The notes beneath the pieces are model-generated. The model had not been told where the DNA came from, did not search any database, and saw only the letters and a list, made by a program, of their open reading frames with translations. From positions 620,001 through 684,000 of the forward strand of contig NZ_CTEI01000002.1 of the NCBI RefSeq assembly GCF_001368815.1: a DNA stretch of 64,000 nucleotides, in the 5' to 3' direction. Shown here one piece after another: positions 16,212-25,116 of the stretch; the stretch's first letter is position 1, and each line of letters opens with the position of its first letter. This DNA comes from Paraliobacillus sp. PM-2. Lineage in GTDB: Bacteria; Bacillota; Bacilli; Bacillales; Amphibacillaceae. The translations under genes were made by a program, and so were the position numbers.

Positions 16212-17480
16212 TTACACAAATTTAATTAAAAAATATTTCTTTTTTCCACGACGTATAATCGTAAACGTATCATCTATTCGATCTGACGCATCGATTGTGT
16301 AGGCTAATTCTTGTTGACGATCTCCATTAATATAAACAGCTCCATTTTTAATATCTTCTCTAGCTTGACGTTTAGATGGAGAAATTTCAGCTTCTACCAA
16401 CAAGTCAACGATTGATTTTTCTTCTTTTAAAAATTCAACTGTCGGCACATCTTTAAAACCTTGCTCTATCTCACTTCCATTTAATGCTTTGATATCTCCA
16501 CTAAATAATGCATCAGTGATTTTTTTCGCTTGTGCCAAAGCATCTTCATTGTGAACTAAGACTGTCATTTCTTCCGCTAGTCTTCTATGCGGTACTCGTT
16601 TTTCTGGAGCTATTTCTAACTCTTTTTCAAGTCCAGCTATTTCATCCATACTTAAAAATGTGAAATACTTTAAGAATTTAATTACGTCTCGATCATCTGT
16701 GTTAATCCAAAACTGATAAAATTCGTAAGGAGTCGTTTTCTCTGGATCTAGCCATACTGCTCCACCAGCTGTTTTACCGAATTTTGTGCCATCTGCTTTT
16801 GTAATTAATGGGACGGTTAATCCAAAAACTTTTGCATCTTCTCCTTCATCTTTTGTTCGACGAATTAACTCCATGCCAGCAGTAATATTCCCCCACTGAT
16901 CACTACCACCAATTTGTAAAGAACAATTTTCTTTTTCATATAAATTTAAGAAATCATAGGACTGCAGAATCATGTAAGTAAATTCAGTAAATGAAATACC
17001 ATTTTCTAAACGTGATTGAACCGAGTCTTTGGCAAGCATATAGTTAATACCAAAATGTTTACCTGTATCACGAAGAAATTCAATTAAAGTCATGTTACCT
17101 AACCATTCTGCATTATTTCTAGCAGCCCCACCATTTTCTTTACTTTCAAAATCCAAAATACGTGCCAGTTGTTCTGCAATTCGATCACTAAAGTATTGTA
17201 CAGTCTGCTCATCATTGAACTGTCGTTCTGTTGATCGGCCACTTGGATCACCAATCATTCCAGTCCCACCACCAATCAAAGCAATTGGTCGATGGCCTGC
17301 ACGTTGAAATCTTTTTAACATAAGTGCGGGTACTAAATGGCCGATATGTAAACTATCAGCTGTTGGATCAAAACCACAATACAATGTAACGGTTTGGTTT
17401 GATAAGTGATCTTCTAACCCTTGTTCATCCGTCATTTGTTGAATTAATCCACGTTCTTGTAAATCTTTTAAAATATCCAT
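16212..17480 (-). CDS. tyrS: Tyrosyl-tRNA synthetase
   Basis: TyrRS charges tRNA-Tyr. The 422-residue class I synthetase has its HIGH motif (HIGHLVPALML, about residues 45-48), a KFGKT form of the KMSKS loop (about 231), the tyrosine-binding QIGGSDQWGNI segment and a C-terminal S4 RNA-binding domain (SKRQAREDIKNGAVYING). Length agrees with B. subtilis TyrS (422). AGGAGTG precedes the ATG. Expression is set by the T-box leader directly upstream, and a terminator follows. Confidence 0.98.
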   Translation of the reverse strand: MDILKDLQERGLIQQMTDEQGLEDHLSNQTVTLYCGFDPTADSLHIGHLVPALMLKRFQRAGHRPIALIGGGTGMIGDPSGRSTERQFNDEQTVQYFSDRIAEQLARILDFESKENGGAARNNAEWLGNMTLIEFLRDTGKHFGINYMLAKDSVQSRLENGISFTEFTYMILQSYDFLNLYEKENCSLQIGGSDQWGNITAGMELIRRTKDEGEDAKVFGLTVPLITKADGTKFGKTAGGAVWLDPEKTTPYEFYQFWINTDDRDVIKFLKYFTFLSMDEIAGLEKELEIAPEKRVPHRRLAEEMTVLVHNEDALAQAKKITDALFSGDIKALNGSEIEQGFKDVPTVEFLKEEKSIVDLLVEAEISPSKRQAREDIKNGAVYINGDRQQELAYTIDASDRIDDTFTIIRRGKKKYFLIKFV

Positions 17481-17513
17481 GTAATCACTCCTAAACTTAT
17501 ACTTTAGCTACAA

Positions 17514-17745
17514 AAAAACGAGTAAAATCCATCCCTGGAAGGGACGAATATTACTCGCGGTACCACCCTCGTTACAACACTACAGTGTTGTCACTTCTTT
17601 TTATAACGATGCAAAAAGCACCGTCTTCTATTATAGAAGAAGCTCCAGAGCGTAATTCGTAATTAAATTATGCACTAACTTACACCAACCGTTAGCTCTC
17701 TATAGCAGGGAATTTAATTACTACTTCATTCTTTCGTAGCAGTTA
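17514..17745 (-). promoter_or_regulatory. Tyrosine T-box riboswitch with terminator
   Basis: On the minus strand the leader holds the invariant T-box GGGTGGTACCGCG (17556-17568), a preceding Stem I with the AGAGAGCTAACGGTTGGTG distal element, and the probable specifier codon TAC (17652-17654) in GAATTACGC. It ends in a terminator (GTCCCT TCC AGGGAT within a longer stem) and T7 at 17514-17520. Uncharged tRNA-Tyr should favour the antiterminator and allow tyrS transcription. Confidence 0.93.
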
Positions 17746-17878
17746 TTATGATAGTTGTTGATACATTATTATCACACTTTAATTATAAATGCAAATCAAA
17801 CTATTTTTTTTACTTTAATTCCTTATCATCCTTTATATCTATGCTATAATATAGATTGGAATTTTAGGAGGGTCGATC

Positions 17879-20719
17879 ATGAATATAAAAGAATTTTTTC
17901 ATAAATGGGTATACACGATAAAGCAATGGTGGAAAACTGGATTAATTCAACGAACATCAAGAATAACCTATGATGTCGTTTGGAATGTAATTCTATTTTT
18001 TATCATCATTGGTGTTATTGGATTGTTCTTTGGTGGGGGATTAGGAGCAGGCTATTTCGCATCACTTGTGAAGGATGAAGCCGTTCGTGCTGAAGAAGAA
18101 ATGAAAGATGCAATTTACAATTATTCAGAAACATCGGAAATTTATTTTGATAATAATGTATATATGGGTGAAGTAAGTTCTGATCTATATCGTGAAGAAA
18201 TAGCTCTTAAAGAGGTTTCCCCATGGGTTATAGATGCAATTGTGGCTACAGAGGATGCTAGCTTTTACGAGCATAAAGGCGTGGTTCCAAAGGCGGTACT
18301 GCGAGCCATGTTTCAAGAGGTCACAAATGCATCTGTCAAAACAGGTGGAAGTACATTAACACAACAAATTATCAAAAACCAGATTCTAACAAATGAAGTG
18401 TCCTTTGAGCGAAAGGCAAAAGAAATTTTACTTGCTTTACGCGCAGAACAATTTTTGAAAAAAGAGGATATCTTAGAGGTATACTTAAACGTTGTACCTT
18501 TTGGTCGTAACGCTAACGGACAGAATATTGCAGGAATCCATACTGCTGCGCAAGGAATTTTTGGAGTAGATGCAAAAGATTTAAATCTACCTCAATCTGC
18601 ATTTATAGCAGGATTACCACAAAGCCCTTTTGCTTATACTCCTTTTAAAAATGGGGGACAAGTAAAAGAGGAAGAAGGATTAAAGCCTGGACTAAGCAGA
18701 ATGCGTACTGTACTTTCTAGAATGTTAGAGGCTGGTTCAATTACACAAGAAGAATTTGACGAAGCAATTAATTATGATATTATCTCGAATTTAGCAAAAT
18801 CAAGTTCATCCATTTTTGAAAAGTATCCTTACTTAACATTAGAGGTGAAAGACAGAGCAACAGAGTTACTTCGAGATAAGCTAGCCATTGACGATGGTTA
18901 CAGTATGGAAGACATAGAAAAAAGTAATACTTTAAAAGAAGAATATACGATAAAAGCAGACCGATCGCTTAGCCAAGGTGGATACAAGATTCATACGACA
19001 ATAAACAAAGAGATTTATGATGTCTTTCAAAAGATAACCAAAGATTATAATAACTATGGAGTTGAAAAGGTTGCTAGAAACCCCAATACTGGTGAGGTTA
19101 TTAAAGTCGAAAATGATAATGGTGAAAAGGAAACATTAGTACAACCTGTTCAGACTGGTAGTGTATTAATTGATAATGCTACTGGTAAGATTATTAGTTT
19201 TGTCGGTGGACGAGACTTTGATATTGCACAGTTAAATCATGCAACAAATAACCCAAGATCTATTGGTAGTACTGCTAAACCATTGTTAGTATATGGCCCA
19301 GCAATGGAAGAGGGAAAAGTACAACCAGGGTCTATTATTGCAGATTTAGATATTGGTCCTTATCGTTATATACCTAGTAACTATGTACCTGGTCGATATT
19401 ATGGCTTAGTAACAGCAAGAGAAGCATTATATAAATCACACAACGTCACTGCTGCAAAAATATATCAGGATATTTTAAACTTGGATCCTGTTGGTAAATA
19501 TTTTGCTAAGATGGGATTTAGTAATATAACTGATGTTCGTCGCGAGGCTCCATCAATGGCTCTTGGTGTTCACGAGGCTACTGTGGAAGAAAATGTTAAT
19601 GGTTTTGCAACCTTCGGCAATGGTGGTAATTTCGTTGATGCATATATGATTGAAAGTATCGAAAGTATTGATGGAGAAAAAGTCTATCAACATGAAAGTG
19701 AACCTGTTGAGGTATTTACACCTCAAACGAATTATTTAATGTTAGACATGATGCGTGATGTATTAAGACAAGGTACTGCTACTTATGCAAGAGCAAATCT
19801 AAGTAATCCTAGTGTAGATTGGGCAGGTAAAACAGGTACTGGTAATGACTACACAGATGCATGGTTTGTTGCCACTAATCCAAACGTTACAATGGGAACA
19901 TGGATTGGTTATGATTACAGACAAAAACTTGATAAAGGTTATAGTGGACGAAATCAACTACTTTGGGCAAAGCTTGTAAATGCAGCAACTAAAATAGACC
20001 CAGATTTAATGGCACCAAGTAATCGATTTGAAAGGCCAAGCAATATCGTTTCGAGATCTTTTTGTAAAACATCTGGGCTATTGCCATCTGATATCTGTCG
20101 TGATCTTGGATTAGTTGGTTCAGATATCTATAATGCAAAATATATTCCAGAAAAAGAAGATAATAGTTTAGTTAAAGGACGTTACGCGATAGTTGATGGA
20201 CAAGCAATTTTGGCAGGTGAAAATACACCTAGCGAATTTGTGCAAGAGGATGGCATTGCATTTAATCCTGAATGGTTAGAAGAAAATGATTATGATGAAT
20301 TAGACAATATATCTAAACTATTTCCAGGTAATAGTTCAATGTGGTCCGATATTAATGTACCAGCACCACGTGATGAAATAAAGAATGATGGTAAAGCACC
20401 TAATGCTCCATCTTCATTAAAAAAAGCTGGTAAGCGTTTAGCTTGGAGTAAATCCTCTAGTAATGATACAGTTGGATATCGCATTTATCGAGCAGCTGAC
20501 CCTGATAGTGCATTCCGTTTAATCGGTAGAACAACAGACACTGATTACAATATAGCGAATGTAAGTGGTGTTTATACGGTGAAAGCAGTCGATTACTTTG
20601 GACAGGAATCTACTATGTCTATAAACTTAGAAGTCGGTGATTTCTCTAGTGATGGTAATATGTCAGATAACAACAGTGATGATAATATGAAACCAACTGA
20701 AGAGGAAGACGAACAATAA
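17879..20719 (+). CDS. Class A penicillin-binding protein (PBP1A family) with C-terminal fibronectin type III-like domain
   Basis: This bifunctional enzyme polymerises glycan strands and cross-links peptides. The 946-residue protein has a cytoplasmic tail, one membrane span (about 33-58), a GT51 transglycosylase domain (catalytic Glu in EDASFYEHKGV near 124; GGSTLTQQIIKN) and a transpeptidase domain with Ser in STAK (about 463), SHN (about 519) and KTGTG (about 650). A fibronectin type III-like module (about 845-920, including WSKSSSNDTVGYRIYRA) and an acidic D/N/E tail end it. AGGAGGG precedes the ATG. It is divergent from tyrS and convergent with motPS. It resembles Bacillus PBP1-type enzymes; which B. 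subtilis paralogue it matches is unclear. Confidence 0.93.
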   Translation: MNIKEFFHKWVYTIKQWWKTGLIQRTSRITYDVVWNVILFFIIIGVIGLFFGGGLGAGYFASLVKDEAVRAEEEMKDAIYNYSETSEIYFDNNVYMGEVSSDLYREEIALKEVSPWVIDAIVATEDASFYEHKGVVPKAVLRAMFQEVTNASVKTGGSTLTQQIIKNQILTNEVSFERKAKEILLALRAEQFLKKEDILEVYLNVVPFGRNANGQNIAGIHTAAQGIFGVDAKDLNLPQSAFIAGLPQSPFAYTPFKNGGQVKEEEGLKPGLSRMRTVLSRMLEAGSITQEEFDEAINYDIISNLAKSSSSIFEKYPYLTLEVKDRATELLRDKLAIDDGYSMEDIEKSNTLKEEYTIKADRSLSQGGYKIHTTINKEIYDVFQKITKDYNNYGVEKVARNPNTGEVIKVENDNGEKETLVQPVQTGSVLIDNATGKIISFVGGRDFDIAQLNHATNNPRSIGSTAKPLLVYGPAMEEGKVQPGSIIADLDIGPYRYIPSNYVPGRYYGLVTAREALYKSHNVTAAKIYQDILNLDPVGKYFAKMGFSNITDVRREAPSMALGVHEATVEENVNGFATFGNGGNFVDAYMIESIESIDGEKVYQHESEPVEVFTPQTNYLMLDMMRDVLRQGTATYARANLSNPSVDWAGKTGTGNDYTDAWFVATNPNVTMGTWIGYDYRQKLDKGYSGRNQLLWAKLVNAATKIDPDLMAPSNRFERPSNIVSRSFCKTSGLLPSDICRDLGLVGSDIYNAKYIPEKEDNSLVKGRYAIVDGQAILAGENTPSEFVQEDGIAFNPEWLEENDYDELDNISKLFPGNSSMWSDINVPAPRDEIKNDGKAPNAPSSLKKAGKRLAWSKSSSNDTVGYRIYRAADPDSAFRLIGRTTDTDYNIANVSGVYTVKAVDYFGQESTMSINLEVGDFSSDGNMSDNNSDDNMKPTEEEDEQ

Positions 20720-20804
20720 AAAAATAAGATTAGAAAAGCGAGCGAAAAGATTGTATCTATCCTATTAAGACAGTGTTTAGAATTAATTAAGTTTAAGATC
20801 ATTA

Positions 20805-20838
20805 AAAAGACATCTTTCTAAAAAGAAAGATGTCTTTT
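20805..20838. terminator. Bidirectional terminator between the PBP gene and motS
   Basis: A perfect 15-bp stem (AAAAGACATCTTTCT with its complement) with a 4-base loop lies between two convergent genes and has A and T runs at both ends. Confidence 0.9.
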
Positions 20839-20839
20839 A

Positions 20840-21628
20840 TTATTGTTGACTTAACTCTAATATAACTATTTCGACACGTCTATTTTTCCGCCAATTTGCT
20901 TCAGAATTATTTTTTACAATTGGCCTTGTATCACCATACCCTACGGCTATAAACCTACTCTGGTCTAAGTTACTATTATCAATGATATAACGAATCACAC
21001 TACTCGCTCTTGCACCTGACAATTCCCAATTAGATGGATACCTGGCAGTGGATATTGGTCGATTGTCTGTATGACCCTCCACACGTATCTCATTTGGAAT
21101 ATTACCCAGTAATAAACTAACTTTTTCTAAGAATGGTTCGCCACTTGACTTAATTTCTGCTTCCGCTGTATCAAACAAAATACGTTCTTGTAATATTAGT
21201 ACTACGCCTTGATCGGTTCGATTTGCGGTAATGGTATTTTCTAAATTATTCTCTCGTAGAAACGTTTTAATTTCGGCTAAAAGCTTGTCTAAAGACTCCT
21301 GATTATCTTCCATCACTTCACTATTCGTTTGTTCATTTTGTTCTTGGTCCTCTGCATCAGATAAGTTATTAAGCGTATCATCCGATCCTTCATTTTGCTC
21401 ACGATGTTCGGAGTTTTCTGTAGGATGATCCATTTCAAGTGTTGAAGGGTAACTATCAAAAATCATTCGATTACGGAATGATTCCGCAACAGCTTGAAAT
21501 TTAACCAAATCGATTTGAGACATAGAAAATAATAATACAAAGAAAACTAGAATTAAAGTAACCATATCAGCAAAAGTAACCATCCACTTTGGTGCGCCTT
21601 TAACGACTTTTTTTTTACGACGCTTCAT
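20840..21628 (-). CDS. motS: Flagellar stator protein MotS (MotB family, Na+ type)
   Basis: MotS anchors the stator to peptidoglycan and forms the ion channel with MotP. The 262-residue protein has a short basic N-terminus, one membrane span with the ion-binding Asp (MVTFADMVTLILVFFVLLFS, Asp about 21), and a C-terminal OmpA-like peptidoglycan-binding domain (VEGHTDNRP...NWELSGARA...NRRVEIVIL). Eleven residues after the Asp is Leu, where the H+-type MotB has Val; published work on Bacillus links that position to Na+ coupling. Between them is a long linker rich in D, E, N and Q (about 60-115). It overlaps motP by 14 bases, so translation is coupled. Confidence 0.9.
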   Translation of the reverse strand: MKRRKKKVVKGAPKWMVTFADMVTLILVFFVLLFSMSQIDLVKFQAVAESFRNRMIFDSYPSTLEMDHPTENSEHREQNEGSDDTLNNLSDAEDQEQNEQTNSEVMEDNQESLDKLLAEIKTFLRENNLENTITANRTDQGVVLILQERILFDTAEAEIKSSGEPFLEKVSLLLGNIPNEIRVEGHTDNRPISTARYPSNWELSGARASSVIRYIIDNSNLDQSRFIAVGYGDTRPIVKNNSEANWRKNRRVEIVILELSQQ

Positions 21629-22439
21629 TTGCTGGCTCTCCTACAAAGTCTTCATTCTCTTCCATTTGTTTTCTTTTCATATCCTCAGATAAAAAGGCGC
21701 TTAATTTTTCTTTAAGGATACGTGGGTTTTGTCCAGATTGTACACCGATAACCCCTTCAATAACAATTTGTTTCATGAAGATCTCTTCTTCGGTCTTTAA
21801 TTCTAATTTCCCAGCCATAGGAATAAATACAAGATTGGCTAATAACGAACCATAAAAAGTCGTTAATAATGCAACAGCCATATTAGGACCAAGTGTAGCT
21901 GGGTCTGACAAATTATTTAACATTAACACAAGGCCGATCAATGTACCAACCATACCCCAAGCAGGAGCGTACTCACCTGCTTTTTCAATAATTGCACGAC
22001 CTTTTTGATGACGATCGTCCATCGCAGTAATTTCAGCATTCATGATATCGTTGATAACTTCTGGTTCAATACCATCTACTGCTAATAAGACACCCTTCTT
22101 AATAAAAGGATCATCGACATTGTCCAATTCATTCTCTAATGCTAATAATCCCTCTCTTCTAGCTCTTTCAGATAATCGTTCAAATAAATGAATTAATTCA
22201 GCAATATTGTGCTGATTCTTATTGAACGCTTCCTTTACTACTCGGCCAGTCAACTTCATTTGATCGAGATTAAAATTAATTAATAGAGCAGCTGTTAATC
22301 CACCTAATACAATTACTACAGATGATATTTGCATAAAGGAGACAAATCCACTTGCTCCACCACTTGAAACAATTCCAAATGCAATCATAATAAAACCTAG
22401 CGTAATGCCAATTGGTGTTAAAATATCTGTTTTTTTCAT
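21615..22439 (-). CDS. motP: Flagellar stator protein MotP (MotA family)
   Basis: MotP is the four-span partner of MotS and couples Na+ flow to flagellar rotation. The 274-residue protein has two N-terminal spans, a cytoplasmic loop with the charged segment RLSERARREGLLALENEL that meets the rotor, and two more spans (PAWGMVGTLIGLVLML and AVALLTTFYGSLLANLVFIPMAGKLE), all typical of MotA. It lies 81 bases downstream of ccpA, which matches the B. subtilis ccpA-motP-motS order and supports the MotPS rather than MotAB assignment. Confidence 0.93.
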   Translation of the reverse strand: MKKTDILTPIGITLGFIMIAFGIVSSGGASGFVSFMQISSVVIVLGGLTAALLINFNLDQMKLTGRVVKEAFNKNQHNIAELIHLFERLSERARREGLLALENELDNVDDPFIKKGVLLAVDGIEPEVINDIMNAEITAMDDRHQKGRAIIEKAGEYAPAWGMVGTLIGLVLMLNNLSDPATLGPNMAVALLTTFYGSLLANLVFIPMAGKLELKTEEEIFMKQIVIEGVIGVQSGQNPRILKEKLSAFLSEDMKRKQMEENEDFVGEPANEAS

Positions 22440-22520
22440 ATGCTCTCTCCCTAACTAGCTACAAACTTGTATGACTTACGCATACGAAGGATTTGCATGT
22501 TGATATATTTTATATCGGCA

Positions 22521-23522
22521 TTAGTTAGATTTTGTTGAGTTTCTTTCAATAATTTGGTGTGGCAAAATTACATTTGCTTCTTCCACTTCTTCTTTATTCA
22601 TATACTTAGTTAATAATCGCATGGCTACAGCTCCAATATCGTACATTGGTTGAACAATGGTTGACAAAGTAGGACGAACCATTGTTGCTAAACGTGTATT
22701 ATCAAAGCCAAATACTTCAATATCTTCAGGTACTCTCAAGCCTTTGTCTTGAATACCATGAATAACACCTAAAGCCATTTCATCTGAAGCTACAAAAATA
22801 GATGAAGGCCTATTAGAAAGATTGATTAATTTTTCAGCAGCATCTTTTCCAGATTCATAAGAATAATCACCTTTAACGATATAAGAAGCATCTACTTCTT
22901 GATTCGTTTCTTTTAAGGCACGTTCATAACCTTTGTATTTCAATTCATTTGTAGCTGTTTCTTCAACAGGGCTAACATAAGCAGGGTGAGTGTTTCCATT
23001 GTCAATTAAATATTTTGTTGCTTCATATGCAGCTTGCTCATAATCAATGTTGACAGAAGGTACAATGTCCGTAGGATCCACTGTAGCTGCAAGTGCTATA
23101 GGAACTGGTGATGTTTTGAATTGTTGTATATGTTCTTCGGTAATTCTACCTCCCATAAACACAATACCATCCACTTGCTTTTCCAGCATCGTATTAATCA
23201 ACTGTACTTCTTTGTCTACATTCTGGTCAGAGTTACTTAATATAATGTTATACTTATACATGTTAGCAATATCATCAATACCACGAGCTAGTTCAGAAAA
23301 GAAAATGCTAGAAATATCTGGTATAATCACACCAACTGTTGTCGTTTTCTTACTTGCTAACCCTCTTGCTACAGCATTTGGTCGATAGCCCAAACGCTCA
23401 ATTGTATTCAGCACCTTTTTCCTTGTTGCAGGCTTTACATTTGGATTTCCATTTACTACACGAGATACTGTTGCCATTGATACATTTGCTTCTCGTGCCA
23501 CATCATATATTGTTACGTTCAC
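22521..23522 (-). CDS. ccpA: Catabolite control protein A
   Basis: CcpA is the LacI-family regulator that, with Ser46-phosphorylated HPr, binds cre sites to control carbon catabolite genes. The 333-residue protein has the helix-turn-helix [20 protein letters not shown], the hinge [20 protein letters not shown], and the signature core [33 protein letters not shown]. It starts with GTG, with GGAGG 10 bases upstream. Gene order aroA-ccpA-motP-motS is the same as in B. subtilis. Its likely local target is the cre-like site in the rbsK promoter. Confidence 0.97.
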   Translation of the reverse strand: MNVTIYDVAREANVSMATVSRVVNGNPNVKPATRKKVLNTIERLGYRPNAVARGLASKKTTTVGVIIPDISSIFFSELARGIDDIANMYKYNIILSNSDQNVDKEVQLINTMLEKQVDGIVFMGGRITEEHIQQFKTSPVPIALAATVDPTDIVPSVNIDYEQAAYEATKYLIDNGNTHPAYVSPVEETATNELKYKGYERALKETNQEVDASYIVKGDYSYESGKDAAEKLINLSNRPSSIFVASDEMALGVIHGIQDKGLRVPEDIEVFGFDNTRLATMVRPTLSTIVQPMYDIGAVAMRLLTKYMNKEEVEEANVILPHQIIERNSTKSN

Positions 23523-23566
23523 CTTTCATCTACCTCCAATATTTAATTTGCGACTTAATTTTCATA

Positions 23567-23595
23567 ATCATACGATATTGGCTTTATTTCTGCAA
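23567..23595 (-). promoter_or_regulatory. Sigma-A promoter of ccpA
   Basis: On the minus strand, TTGCAG (23590-23595) and TATGAT (23567-23572) are 17 bases apart. The remaining 200 bases up to the aroA terminator are AT-rich, with no other feature I recognise. Confidence 0.68.
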
Positions 23596-23803
23596 TAATC
23601 CAAGTATATATACAATTTTCACACTAGACATGTATGATTATAACAAATTTTATCCGATTTTGTTATCCTACTATTGTATGTTAAAACAAGATAATGATCA
23701 AACAAAACTATTAATGCTATTAAAGTTATCTATAATAGGATAATCACCTCGATATGGAAAGTTCATGTTTGCTCTTTTTACTATTTTAATTCATTCACAC
23801 AAA

Positions 23804-23840
23804 AATAATCCTCTTGCCTTTAAAAAGCAAGAGGATTATT
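23804..23840 (-). terminator. Terminator of aroA
   Basis: A 14-bp stem (AATAATCCTCTTGC with its complement) lies 10 bases past the aroA stop and is followed on the minus strand by TTTTT. ccpA is therefore mainly transcribed from its own promoter. Confidence 0.9.
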
Positions 23841-23849
23841 ATATATCGT

Positions 23850-24911
23850 TTATTTTTTCACTTCACGCATGAATTGATTAAACATATCAAAATCCATTTG
23901 TTGTGCTGAATCAGAAAGTGCTACTGCAGGATCTGGATGTACTTCTGCCATTACACCATCCGCTCCAATAGCTAATGCTGCTTTAGCAGCTGGAATTAAT
24001 AAGTCTCTTCTTCCAGTAGAATGTGTTACATCTACCATTACTGGCAAATGTGTTTCTTGTTTTAAAATTGGAACAGCCGTAATATCTAATGTATTACGTG
24101 TGGCTTTTTCATATGTTCGAATTCCGCGCTCACATAAAATGATCTCTCCATTACCTCTTGAATTAATGTATTCCGCTGCATTAATGAAATCAGAGACAGT
24201 TGCTGACATACCTCTCTTTAAAAGAATAGGCTTGTTTACTTCTCCGGCAGCTTTTAATAATTCAAAGTTTTGCATATTGCGTGCACCAATTTGAATAACA
24301 TCGATATAATCCAACGCTTTATCAATGTCTGCTGGATTAACAATCTCACTTACCACGGCCAAATCATATTCATCTGCTACACGTTTTAGTATTTCTAATC
24401 CTTCAAAACCGAGTCCTTGGAAATCATAAGGAGAAGTTCTAGGTTTAAACGCACCACCACGTAGTAATTTTAAACCTTTTGCTTTCACTTGTTCCGCTAC
24501 TTGAGCTACTTGTTCATAACTTTCAACAGCACATGGACCAAAAATGAAATGTTCATTACCATCTCCAAATTTCTCACCGTTTATTTCAATGACGGTATCT
24601 TCTGGCTTCTTCTTACGAGAGACCAATAAAGCTTTACTATGATCATCTTCTTGTAGTTCTAAGCCTGCTTTAAAAATCTCTTTAAACAGATGAATAATCG
24701 TTGCATTCTCAAAAGGTCCATCGTTGTTTTCTTTGATTAAATCCAGCATATCACGTTCTCGAACTGGATCATAACTACGATTTGCACCTTGTTTTTCTTT
24801 AGCTTGTGCCGTTTTCTGAACTAATTCCGCTCGCTTATTGATCAATTTTAAAATATCTAAATTAACTTGATCAAGCTCTTCTCTTAATAAATCTAATTGC
24901 TCATTACTCAA
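23850..24911 (-). CDS. aroA: Bifunctional chorismate mutase / 3-deoxy-7-phosphoheptulonate synthase
   Basis: The DAHP synthase condenses phosphoenolpyruvate and erythrose 4-phosphate in the first step of the shikimate pathway; the fused chorismate mutase provides feedback control by chorismate and prephenate. The 353-residue protein has an N-terminal AroQ mutase domain (about 1-90, with [20 protein letters not shown]) and a C-terminal type I-beta DAHP synthase ([39 protein letters not shown]). This is AroA in Bacillus naming, not the EPSP synthase of E. coli. It starts with TTG after a GGGGG site. It lies directly upstream of ccpA, as in B. subtilis. Confidence 0.96.
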   Translation of the reverse strand: MSNEQLDLLREELDQVNLDILKLINKRAELVQKTAQAKEKQGANRSYDPVRERDMLDLIKENNDGPFENATIIHLFKEIFKAGLELQEDDHSKALLVSRKKKPEDTVIEINGEKFGDGNEHFIFGPCAVESYEQVAQVAEQVKAKGLKLLRGGAFKPRTSPYDFQGLGFEGLEILKRVADEYDLAVVSEIVNPADIDKALDYIDVIQIGARNMQNFELLKAAGEVNKPILLKRGMSATVSDFINAAEYINSRGNGEIILCERGIRTYEKATRNTLDITAVPILKQETHLPVMVDVTHSTGRRDLLIPAAKAALAIGADGVMAEVHPDPAVALSDSAQQMDFDMFNQFMREVKK

Positions 24912-24975
24912 AGTTACTACCCCCTGTTATGATTTCACGTTATAATGGAATAAGATATTTTTATGATTAGGGATT

Positions 24976-25004
24976 ATTATAGCTAATAATTTCATAGTTG
25001 TCAC
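24976..25004 (-). promoter_or_regulatory. Sigma-A promoter of aroA
   Basis: On the minus strand, GTGACA (24999-25004) and a perfect TATAAT (24976-24981) are 17 bases apart, about 65 bases ahead of the TTG start. Confidence 0.68.
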
Positions 25005-25116
25005 CATTATGTTTAAATATTTAGTATATTCTTTAATTTTTAACGATTTTAACTCATTATTTATACTTAATTATCCATTTAACTATTTTTTCAACATAAG
25101 TGAAAGGAAACGATCT

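Noticed and set aside
23339-23743. 134-codon Leu-rich open frame antisense to the start of ccpA
   Set aside because: It overlaps the ccpA N-terminus and promoter, has no usable ribosome binding site and no recognisable domain.
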